The notes: generated from the letters alone by a model not told the origin. A stretch of DNA of 6,132 bases from Acidobacteriota bacterium (GCA_016210935.1 JACQTH010000106.1:1-6132), one strand, 5' to 3'; shown: positions 1-5,864, numbered from the stretch's first letter. A program made the numbers and translations.

Positions 1-146
1 CCGGTAACCTTGTCGAGGCCTTCTTTGCGTTTGACGTTGCGGCCGACATTGTTTAGGGCGCGTGGGGCCCCACCCCCACTCGCTTGACGCGCTTCGCGCG
101 ACGGCCTTCGGCCTTGCCGCGTCGCGTCGCGCCGCAGCCTGCTCAT
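1..146 (-). CDS. Partial N-terminus of a probable xanthine dehydrogenase-family molybdopterin-binding subunit
   Basis: Only the first ~48 codons are visible; the gene runs off the left edge. Residues encoded by about 43-2 read NNVGRNVKRKEGLDKVTG. This matches the conserved opening of the large molybdenum subunit of xanthine dehydrogenase/aldehyde oxidase-like enzymes (IG/VG-x2-V-x-R-x-D/E-x3-KVTG, normally followed by R-A-x-Y). These enzymes hydroxylate purines or other N-heterocycles with Mo-cofactor, FeS and FAD subunits. Third positions here are mostly C/G, unlike the competing frame that starts ATG at 49-47 (MSAATSNAKK). The only in-frame ATG upstream of the conserved block is at 146-144, inside the spacer between the two direct repeats. 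The first ~28 residues (MSRLRRDATRQG...) would therefore be repeat-encoded. No Shine-Dalgarno is evident before it. The reading frame is open back to about 230. Family assignment rests on one short motif; the start is uncertain. Confidence 0.55.
   Translation of the reverse strand, partial: MSRLRRDATRQGRRPSREARQASGGGAPRALNNVGRNVKRKEGLDKVT
62..140. repeat. GC-rich hairpin direct repeat, copy 1
   Basis: This 79-bp unit matches 151-229 at 76 of 79 positions with a period of 89 bp; the mismatches are 67/156, 80/169 and 84/173. It opens with a perfect 12-bp palindrome GTGGGGCCCCAC (62-73). It then carries two small hairpins with TTC loops, GCGC-TTC-GCGC (89-99) and GGCC-TTC-GGCC (103-113), and possible longer pairings such as GACGCG (86-91) with CGCGTC (118-123 or 123-128). 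No tract of T follows in either direction, so it does not look like an intrinsic terminator. It resembles REP/BIME-type dispersed palindromic elements. Whether it is dispersed elsewhere in the genome cannot be seen here. Confidence 0.9.
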
Positions 147-150
147 GCGT

Positions 151-229
151 GTGGGACCCCACCCCCACGCGCCTGACGCGCTTCGCGCGACGGCCTTCGG
201 CCTTGCCGCGTCGCGTCGCGCCGCAGCCT
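151..229. repeat. GC-rich hairpin direct repeat, copy 2
   Basis: Second copy of the unit at 62-140, in the same orientation and separated from it by 10 bp (141-150, holding the putative minus-strand ATG at 146-144). The last 50 bp (180-229) are identical to 91-140. The palindromic head is broken by one change (GTGGGACCCCAC at 151-162). It ends 18 bp from the preA stop codon, so in a minus-strand operon transcript both copies would sit immediately 3' of preA. Confidence 0.9.
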
Positions 230-247
230 AGTCCTACGCATGCCCCG

Positions 248-1375
248 CTACGTGACCACCTGCGGCTCGGCGTAGCCTTCGTGAACCTCGTAGCCGCCCC
301 GATACTCCTTGGTATCCGGCCGCTTGATCTGGGAATGCGGCACGATGCGGTTGCGCAGCAGCCCCCGGAAATCCTCGAGCGACCGCCACCTGCGGCCGGC
401 GTGGCGTTCGAGGAACGCCCGCATCCCGGCCAGAAGGTCCCTGATGACGTTCGGACCGATGGCGTGGTCCAGCATCGCGGCCGTGCAGACCTGCACCGTG
501 CCGGCGCCCACGAGGAAGTAGTTCAGCGCCTGCGTGAAGTTCGACACCCCCCCGATGGCGGAGAAGCTCTTGTCCGGAAACGCCTGACACATCTGTGTGA
601 CCTTCGCGAGCGCCATCGGGAAGATGGCCGGCCCGCCGAGCCCGCCGTACGAGACGAGGCCCTCGACGTTCATCTCGAACTCGAGCGTGTCGGGATCCAC
701 CGGCGGAAGCGACGGGAACGTGTTGGTGGCGGAGATGGCGTCAGCGCCGCCGTTGAACGCTCCGCGGGCCTCGATGACGATGTCGGTGGTGGAGGGGATC
801 AGCTTCGCCCAGACGGGTACGCGCGCGACTTCCTTGACGACCTGCACGACGTACGAGACGAGCTGCTGATCCTTCCCGATGTTCGACCCCATGTCGGGAC
901 GGTCCATGTGCGGGCAGGACAGATTCAGCTCGAGCGCGTCCACGCCCTGGTCCTGACACCCCATCGCGAGATCCTGCCAGTGTTTCAGCTCGCGATCGTT
1001 GCCCGAGCCGGCCATGATGGACGCGACCAGGACTTTTTCCGGGAACGCCTTCTTGATGCGGTCGAGCCTCGGGATCCACCAGTCGATCGTCTTGTCGGAG
1101 ATCAGCTCCCAGTTCCAGGACGAATGCAGCGTCGCGCCGGCGCGCTTCTCCATCGAGATGCGGCCCGTTTCCGGCGTGACGCGGTTGAACTTCGTCTTGG
1201 GCCCCTTGACGTTGATGACCGGATGCAACCCGATGGTTTTCGTCACGACCCCGCCCCAGCCGGCCTCGAATGCCCGCATGATGTTCGAGTCCGATTCGGT
1301 CGGCGGCGCCGACGCCAGCATGAAGGGGTTTTGGAAACGGAGGCCGGTGAAGACGGTCGACAAATCGATAGCCAT
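248..1375 (-). CDS. preA: PreA-type dihydropyrimidine dehydrogenase catalytic subunit lacking the ferredoxin domain
   Basis: A 375-aa FMN-binding TIM-barrel protein of the dihydroorotate/dihydropyrimidine dehydrogenase family, predicted to reduce uracil and thymine to the 5,6-dihydro forms in the cytoplasm. Visible motifs: NPFMLASAPPT (16-26) and VVTKT (43-47) at the flavin site; LELNLSCPH (148-156), the DPD/PreA substrate-FMN signature; WAKLIP with K191; SATNT (215-219) with N218; GGLGGPA (244-250); SAIGGV (272-277); and the phosphate-binding GAGTVQVCTA (290-299). The ATG at 1375 is preferred because AGGGAG (1388-1383) lies 7 bp upstream and homology begins at MAIDLS; the upstream TTG at 1474 would only translate the AT-rich palindrome. 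Two points are odd. The protein stops about 30 residues after RNRIVP, where E. coli PreA continues into a two-cluster 4Fe-4S domain. Also, the position equivalent to the catalytic Cys of mammalian DPD appears to be Ile166 (MGSNIG). Specificity for pyrimidines is inferred from the neighbours. Confidence 0.88.
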   Translation of the reverse strand: MAIDLSTVFTGLRFQNPFMLASAPPTESDSNIMRAFEAGWGGVVTKTIGLHPVINVKGPKTKFNRVTPETGRISMEKRAGATLHSSWNWELISDKTIDWWIPRLDRIKKAFPEKVLVASIMAGSGNDRELKHWQDLAMGCQDQGVDALELNLSCPHMDRPDMGSNIGKDQQLVSYVVQVVKEVARVPVWAKLIPSTTDIVIEARGAFNGGADAISATNTFPSLPPVDPDTLEFEMNVEGLVSYGGLGGPAIFPMALAKVTQMCQAFPDKSFSAIGGVSNFTQALNYFLVGAGTVQVCTAAMLDHAIGPNVIRDLLAGMRAFLERHAGRRWRSLEDFRGLLRNRIVPHSQIKRPDTKEYRGGYEVHEGYAEPQVVT

Positions 1376-1382
1376 GGGTTGT

Positions 1383-1388
1383 CTCCCT
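1383..1388 (-). promoter_or_regulatory. Ribosome binding site of preA
   Basis: On the minus strand this reads AGGGAG, 7 bp before the ATG at 1375. It decides the start: the in-frame upstream extension to 1474 has no such site and a non-homologous N-terminus. Confidence 0.75.
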
Positions 1389-1392
1389 GCAA

Positions 1393-1550
1393 TTGAAAAT
1401 TTGATGATTGAGAATCTGGTAAATGATTTGAGGATTGTGGGATCTGGTGATTGTCGAATTATTGAAGATTGCAATCGTCAATAGATTCGCAATCACCCAA
1501 TCGCTCAATCCAACAATCAATCACCAAATCACCAATCACCAAATTTTCAA
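1393..1550. repeat. 158-bp AT-rich imperfect palindrome between preA and the aminotransferase
   Basis: This stretch is about 35% GC in a clearly GC-rich window. It is an ungapped inverted repeat centred between 1471 and 1472. Pairing each base from 1393 inward with its partner from 1550 inward gives 59 complementary pairs of 79 (75%) with no indel. The ends pair best: TTGAAAATTTGATGATTG (1393-1410) against CAATCACCAAATTTTCAA (1533-1550). The centre is also strong: 1461-1482 is a 22-bp palindrome with one mismatched pair. Both arms are built from degenerate 7-8 bp units, GATTGRKG on the left and AATCACCM on the right. The left arm has 3 C against 23 G, and the right arm the reverse bias. It fills nearly all of the 193-bp gap 1376-1568. 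It contains no credible gene, and I found no convincing promoter in it. Confidence 0.88.
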
Positions 1551-1568
1551 ATGGACATCTTTTCCGAT

Positions 1569-2936
1569 TTACCTCGCTCCCGCCGCTTTCAACGAATCAT
1601 CAAGGAGGCTCACCGCCTCGTCGACCTCGTCCGCGGTCACCGTCAGCGCGGGCGAGATGCGGAGACAGTTGCCTTCGAGCCCGCCCTTGCCGATCAGCAG
1701 GCCACGTTTCTTCGTCTCTTCGAACAACCGGTTCGTGAGCGCTTTCGCCGGCGTCCGGTTCTTGATCGTCTCGTCCTCGACGAGCTCGACGCCCTGCATC
1801 AAGCCCTTGCCGCGCACGTCGCCCATGGTGCCGGGGTACTTGCGCTTCAGCCCGTCGAGGCCGTCGCGAAGCCGCGCGCCCATGGCTTGCGCGTTCCCGG
1901 GAAGATTCTCCTGCTCCATGATGTCGATCGTGGCGTTGGCCGCGGCCGTCGACACCGGATTCCCGCCAAAAGTCGAAATCGTCAGCGCCTTCAGGGCCGC
2001 GGCGATCTCGGGCGTCGCCATCGTGACGCCGAGCGGCAGCCCATTGGCCACCCCCTTGGCGGTCGTGAGGATCTCGGGTTGCACGTGGTAATGCTCGATC
2101 CCCCACCACTTTCCACCCGTGCGGCCGAATCCGGTCTGCACCTCGTCGCAGATGAACACGCCGCCGAACTTCCTGATGATGCCGACGGCGATTTCAAAGT
2201 ACTCGGGCGGCGGCGTGATGAAACCGCCGACCCCCTGAATCGGCTCCGCGATGAATCCGGCGATGCGCCCGCTGGTGGTGGTGCGAATCAGCTCTTCGAG
2301 GTCTTTCGCGCACGCGACACCGCACGACGGGTATTCGAGCTTCAACGGGCACCGATAGCAGTAGGGCGACAACGCGTGCTTGACGCCGGGGACCTGCGTG
2401 GTCAGCGGCCGCCAGGGCGCATGCGCCGTCAGCGACTGCGCCAGCATCGAGCGCCCCGAGTACCCGTGTCGCAGCGCGACGATCTCGGTGTGGCCGGTGG
2501 AGAGCTGCGCCATCATGACGCCGGTCTCATCGGCCTCGGTCCCGGACGCGGTGAAGTACGTCTGACTGAGGCGTCCCGGCGCGATGCGCGCGAGCTTTTC
2601 GGCCAGCTCCACGACCGGCAGCGTGGGGTAGAGGCTCGAGACGTGCGAAAAGCGATCAATCTGGGCCCGGATGGCCGCGTTGACGCGATCGTCGGCGTGA
2701 CCGATCGAAACGGTCAGGATGCCGCCGAAGAAATCCAGGTACTCGCGGCCCTCGGCGTCGCGCAGGCGCCGGCCCTTGCCTTCGGCCGGCACGAGCGGCT
2801 CCTCGTAGTACTGGATGACCCCGGGAAACATGTACTGTCTGTGCTTGGCGCGAACGGCGTTCGCATCAATCGGCGCCTGGTCGGCCGTCTTGACGGCGCT
2901 CTGCTGGATCGCGCTATCGAGTGACGTGGATTTCAT
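1569..2936 (-). CDS. Class-III PLP aminotransferase, AGXT2-like (probable beta-alanine/3-aminoisobutyrate transaminase)
   Basis: A 455-aa fold-type I, class-III aminotransferase. Visible features: TASGTEAD (129-136) for PLP phosphate binding; HGYSGRS (157-163); EPIQGVGGF (231-239); DEVQTGFGRTG (264-274) with D264 contacting the PLP nitrogen; K294 in TTAKGVANG as the Schiff-base lysine; STFGGNP (321-327); and R426 in LRISPAL, the usual carboxylate-binding Arg. A four-cysteine insert SPYCYRCPLKLEYPSCGVAC (190-209; C193, C196, C205, C209) is typical, as far as I recall, of the bacterial AGXT2-like branch. The likely job here is transamination of beta-alanine or 3-aminoisobutyrate to (methyl)malonate semialdehyde. 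This is inferred from its position between dihydropyrimidinase and the semialdehyde dehydrogenase; omega-amino acid specificity cannot be read from sequence alone. The ATG overlaps the dihydropyrimidinase stop (ATGA), suggesting coupled translation. The first ~25 residues are poorly conserved in character. Confidence 0.9.
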   Translation of the reverse strand: MKSTSLDSAIQQSAVKTADQAPIDANAVRAKHRQYMFPGVIQYYEEPLVPAEGKGRRLRDAEGREYLDFFGGILTVSIGHADDRVNAAIRAQIDRFSHVSSLYPTLPVVELAEKLARIAPGRLSQTYFTASGTEADETGVMMAQLSTGHTEIVALRHGYSGRSMLAQSLTAHAPWRPLTTQVPGVKHALSPYCYRCPLKLEYPSCGVACAKDLEELIRTTTSGRIAGFIAEPIQGVGGFITPPPEYFEIAVGIIRKFGGVFICDEVQTGFGRTGGKWWGIEHYHVQPEILTTAKGVANGLPLGVTMATPEIAAALKALTISTFGGNPVSTAAANATIDIMEQENLPGNAQAMGARLRDGLDGLKRKYPGTMGDVRGKGLMQGVELVEDETIKNRTPAKALTNRLFEETKKRGLLIGKGGLEGNCLRISPALTVTADEVDEAVSLLDDSLKAAGAR

Positions 2937-4315
2937 AGGCTCCTCGGATCTCGCTTGATGAACGAGCCGCTGCCGGCCCTTCCGACGAACTTCTCGTTTT
3001 CGATCACCAGGCGTCCGCGCGAGAGCACCGTTTCCGTGACGCCGGTAATCTGCCGACCTTCATACGGGTTGTAATCCACCTTCATGTGATGGGTCCTGGC
3101 TGACAGCATCGTCGATTTCTCCGGATTGAAGATGACGATGTCGGCGTCCGAGCCGGGCGCAATCGTGCCCTTGCGCGGAAACATGCCGAAAATCTTGGCG
3201 GGTGCGGTCGATGTCAGCTCGACGAACCGGTTCAATGAGATGCGCCTGGTCAGGACACCACCGTCATAGACGAGGCCCATGCGCGTCTCGATGCCCGGGG
3301 CGCCGTTCGGGATCTTCGAGAAGTCATCCTTCCCCAGCGGCTCCTTCTGTTCCTTGATGCAGAAGGGGCAGTGATCGGTCGAGACGACCTGCAGATCGTG
3401 GAACGCCAGCCCGCGCCACAGCTTCGCCTGGGTTTCTTTCGGGCGAAGCGGCGGGCTCATCACGTATTTCGCGCCTTCAAAGCCCGGCTCCTCGTAGTTG
3501 TCGTACGACAGGAAGAGGTACTGCGGGCAGGTCTCCGCATACGCCGGCACGCCACGATCGCGCGCTTCGGTCACCATCTCGAGCGCCTCGGCGGCCGAGA
3601 GGTGAACGATATAGATCGGCACGTTGGCCATCTCGGCCATGGCAATCGCCCGGTGGGTGGCTTCGGCTTCGGCACGCGCGGGCCGGGTCAGCGCGTGGTA
3701 TTTCGGGGCAGTCTTGCCCTCTGCGAGCGCCCGTTTGACCAGCACGTCGATGACGCCGCCGTTCTCGGCATGCATGCAGATCGTGCCGCCGTTGTCGCTG
3801 GTGCGCAGCAGCGCGCGGAAGATCGTCGCATCGTCCAGCATGAACACGCCGGGATAGGCCATGAACAGCTTGAATGACGTCACGCCCTGCCGCACCAGCG
3901 AGTCCATCTCGACTTCGACCTGCTGATCCAGATCGGTCACGATCATGTGGAAGCCGTAGTCGATGGCCGCCTTGCCCTCGGCCTTCTTCATCCACGTCTC
4001 CCACGCGTGATGAAGCGTCTGGCCCTTGTACTGGATGGCGAAGTCGACGATTGACGTGGTCCCGCCATGAGCGGCCGCGATGGTACCGGTCTCGAAATCG
4101 TCGGAGGAGGTTGTTCCGCCGAACGGCATGTCCAGATGGGTGTGAACATCGATGCCGCCCGGCAGCACGTATCGTCCGGTCGCGTCGATCGTCTTGTCGG
4201 CCTGGATGTCGAGCGAGGTGCCGATGAGAGACACCCGCTCGCCGTCGATCAAGACGTCACCGCGATAGCGATCGGTCGCGGTGACGACGGTCCCGCCCTT
4301 TATGAGTATGAGCAT
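2933..4315 (-). CDS. hydA: Dihydropyrimidinase (D-hydantoinase family, cyclic amidohydrolase)
   Basis: A 460-aa amidohydrolase-superfamily enzyme predicted to open 5,6-dihydrouracil/dihydrothymine to N-carbamoyl-beta-amino acids. The full binuclear metal site is present: H58 and H60 (GIDVHTH), the lysine to be carboxylated K149 (SFKLFMAYPG), H182 (MHAENG), H238 (YIVHLS) and D314 (STDHCPF). Y154 in FMAYPG corresponds to the transition-state Tyr. MSPPLR (286-291) and NGAPGIETRM (337-346) are the usual substrate-loop motifs. The C-terminal beta-sandwich includes KGTIAPGSDADIVI (382-395), and the length is typical. I chose the ATG at 4315 because MLILIKGGTVV is the normal family N-terminus. The frame stays open far upstream (to 4960) only as a shadow of mmsA. 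No good Shine-Dalgarno is visible (CACTCCAAATA precedes the ATG), which is unusual beside its neighbours. It lies 35 bp after mmsA and overlaps the aminotransferase by 4 bp. A hydantoinase or allantoinase-like role is possible, but the neighbours favour dihydropyrimidines. Confidence 0.93.
   Translation of the reverse strand: MLILIKGGTVVTATDRYRGDVLIDGERVSLIGTSLDIQADKTIDATGRYVLPGGIDVHTHLDMPFGGTTSSDDFETGTIAAAHGGTTSIVDFAIQYKGQTLHHAWETWMKKAEGKAAIDYGFHMIVTDLDQQVEVEMDSLVRQGVTSFKLFMAYPGVFMLDDATIFRALLRTSDNGGTICMHAENGGVIDVLVKRALAEGKTAPKYHALTRPARAEAEATHRAIAMAEMANVPIYIVHLSAAEALEMVTEARDRGVPAYAETCPQYLFLSYDNYEEPGFEGAKYVMSPPLRPKETQAKLWRGLAFHDLQVVSTDHCPFCIKEQKEPLGKDDFSKIPNGAPGIETRMGLVYDGGVLTRRISLNRFVELTSTAPAKIFGMFPRKGTIAPGSDADIVIFNPEKSTMLSARTHHMKVDYNPYEGRQITGVTETVLSRGRLVIENEKFVGRAGSGSFIKRDPRSL
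2940..2945 (-). promoter_or_regulatory. Ribosome binding site of the aminotransferase, inside the upstream gene
   Basis: GAGGAG on the minus strand lies within the last codons of the dihydropyrimidinase, only 3 bp before the aminotransferase ATG (2936-2934). The spacing is short. Together with the ATGA stop/start overlap (2936-2933) this points to translational coupling or reinitiation. Confidence 0.65.
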
Positions 4316-4330
4316 TATTTGGAGTGCGGC

Positions 4331-4344
4331 GGGGCCCCACCCCC
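4331..4344. repeat. Isolated copy of the repeat head between mmsA and hydA
   Basis: The 14 bp GGGGCCCCACCCCC is identical to 64-77 (head of direct repeat copy 1) and one base different from 153-166 (copy 2). It lies in the 35-bp gap between the mmsA stop and the hydA start, in the same orientation. In the operon mRNA it would place a G-rich, self-complementary stretch about 16 bases before the hydA start. Confidence 0.6.
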
Positions 4345-4350
4345 CGATCC

Positions 4351-5853
4351 CTAGAACCAGCGCGAAATCGTCACCTTCTGATCCGTGTAGAACTGAAACG
4401 CGTCCCGGCCGTGGACTTTCAGATCGCCGAAGAAGCTGTCCTTGGCACCGCCGAAGGGGAAGTAGGCCATCGGCGCGGCGACGCCGATGTTCACGCCCAC
4501 CATGCTGGCATCGGCGAGGCGCGCGAACTCCCGCGCCGCCCTGCCGCTCGACGTGAAGATCGACGTCGCATTGGCGTTCGGATGCCCGTGGACGAGCGAG
4601 AGCGCGTGGTCGAGATCGCGCACGGGGCAAATCGACGCCACCGGGCCGAAGATCTCCTCGCGCCCGATGACCATCGACGGCGACACGCCGTCGAAGACGG
4701 TCGGGCCGACAAAAAACCCCTCCGATCGTCCCTCGACCTTGAGGCCACGGCCGTCGATCACGAGCTCGGCGCCGTCGGATTTCCCCTTCTCGATGTATCC
4801 GAGGACGCGGTCCTTGTGACGCGCGCTGATGACCGGCCCCATGTCGACGCCCGGCTCCAGTCCGTCGCCGACCCGCATCGATTGCGCCGTCTCGACCATC
4901 CGATCGCGCGCCTCGCGGTGGGCCCGTCCGACCGGGAGCAGGACGCTGCCCGCGAGACATCGCTCGCCGGCGCAGCCGTAAAACGATTCGGCAATCGCCG
5001 GCATCGATCGGTCGAAGTCGGCGTCAGGCATGACAACGATGAAGTTTTTCGCGCCGCCGAGCGCCTGCACGCGCTTGCCGGCGTGGGTGGCGCGCCGGTA
5101 CACCGCCTGCGCAACCGGCGTCGATCCCACAAACGACACCCCGCGAATGCCGGGATGATCGCAAATCGCTTCGACCACCTCGCGCCCGCCGTTGACCAGG
5201 TTCACGACGCCCGGCGGCAGGTCGCAGTGTTCGAGCAGCTGAAAGATCCGGAGCTGCGACAGCGGCACCTGCTCCGAAGGCTTGACGATGAAGGTGTTCC
5301 CGCAGACCACGGCGAAGGGCAGGAACCAAAGCGGCACCATCGCGGGGAAGTTGAACGGCGCAATCGCGGCGCAAACGCCCAGCGGCTGCCGCATGACCTG
5401 GCAGTCGACGCCGGTGGCGATCTGTTCGAGGCTGTACCCCATCAGCATCGAGGGGCCGCCGCAGGCGACTTCCACACACTCGATGCCGCGCCGCACGCTG
5501 CCCCGGGCCTCCGGGAGCGTCTTCCCGTGCTCCGTCGTGACAATCCGGGAGAGGTCCTCGAAGTGTTCCTCGAGCAGCATCTTGAACGTGAACATCGCGC
5601 GCGCTCGAACCACCGGAGGTGTGTCGCGCCACGCGGGAAAGGCCTTCTGGGCCGAGTGAACCGCCAGGTCGACGTCCTGCGCGGTCGACATCGGCGTACG
5701 GGCGATGACAACGCCGCGCGCAGGGTTGTGAACGTCGACCGTCTCGATGCCACGGGAAGGGACCCACTGCCCGCCGATGTAGTTGTTCAGGAGCTGGACG
5801 TCAGAAGCCGTCGAAAACGTGGTCGTTCGTCCGTTCGCCACTGTGGGCTGCAT
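4351..5853 (-). CDS. mmsA: CoA-acylating methylmalonate/malonate-semialdehyde dehydrogenase
   Basis: A 500-aa aldehyde dehydrogenase of the ALDH6/MMSDH/IolA type. It oxidises (methyl)malonate semialdehyde with NAD+ and CoA to propionyl- or acetyl-CoA plus CO2. Visible: NYIGGQWVPS near the N-terminus; IAPFNFPAM (164-172) with oxyanion Asn168; KPSEQVP (191-197) for NAD; FVGST (241-245); LGGAKN (265-270), where the usual ALDH general-base Glu is absent as expected for MMSDH; catalytic Cys299 in GERC; EEIFGPV (399-405); and FPFGGAKDSFFG (465-476), the MMSDH C-terminal signature. Arg122 and Arg298 fall where, from memory, the substrate-carboxylate arginines of B. subtilis IolA lie. ATG at 5853 is preceded by GAGG 7 bp upstream. 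It is the first gene of the minus-strand cluster, and a consensus -10 lies about 50 bp upstream. In this pathway it would handle the aminotransferase product. Valine or inositol catabolism are alternative roles not supported by neighbours. Confidence 0.94.
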   Translation of the reverse strand: MQPTVANGRTTTFSTASDVQLLNNYIGGQWVPSRGIETVDVHNPARGVVIARTPMSTAQDVDLAVHSAQKAFPAWRDTPPVVRARAMFTFKMLLEEHFEDLSRIVTTEHGKTLPEARGSVRRGIECVEVACGGPSMLMGYSLEQIATGVDCQVMRQPLGVCAAIAPFNFPAMVPLWFLPFAVVCGNTFIVKPSEQVPLSQLRIFQLLEHCDLPPGVVNLVNGGREVVEAICDHPGIRGVSFVGSTPVAQAVYRRATHAGKRVQALGGAKNFIVVMPDADFDRSMPAIAESFYGCAGERCLAGSVLLPVGRAHREARDRMVETAQSMRVGDGLEPGVDMGPVISARHKDRVLGYIEKGKSDGAELVIDGRGLKVEGRSEGFFVGPTVFDGVSPSMVIGREEIFGPVASICPVRDLDHALSLVHGHPNANATSIFTSSGRAAREFARLADASMVGVNIGVAAPMAYFPFGGAKDSFFGDLKVHGRDAFQFYTDQKVTISRWF

Positions 5854-5860
5854 GGGGAAG

Positions 5861-5864
5861 CCTC
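5861..5864 (-). promoter_or_regulatory. Ribosome binding site of mmsA
   Basis: GAGG on the minus strand, 7 bp before the ATG at 5853. It supports this start codon. Confidence 0.6.

Noticed and set aside
62..229. CRISPR array or rho-independent terminator
   Set aside because: Only two copies with a 10-bp spacer, and repeats far longer than CRISPR repeats. The hairpins are not followed by a T-run on either strand.
62..1396. 444-codon open frame on the plus strand
   Set aside because: It is antisense to preA throughout its length; its opening is translated repeat sequence. The minus strand carries clear PreA motifs, so this is a high-GC shadow.
1376..1474. 33-residue N-terminal extension of PreA from a TTG at 1474
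   Set aside because: It translates the AT-rich palindrome. The ATG at 1375 has a good ribosome site and the expected family N-terminus.
1376..1568. Internal promoter for preA in the AT-rich gap
   Set aside because: TTGACG occurs on the minus strand near the palindrome centre, but the only -10-like hexamers (AATAAT, TAATTC) sit 12-14 bp away, too close. AT-rich sequence gives such matches by chance.
1551..2924. 457-codon open frame on the plus strand
   Set aside because: It mirrors the aminotransferase almost end to end, is Arg/Asp/Gly-rich, and has no recognisable domain. Open only because of GC-rich codon use on the other strand.
4316..4960. 215-residue N-terminal extension of the dihydropyrimidinase frame
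   Set aside because: It lies inside mmsA in another frame, is Arg/Gly-rich with no homology-like motifs, and the family's usual N-terminus starts at the ATG at 4315.
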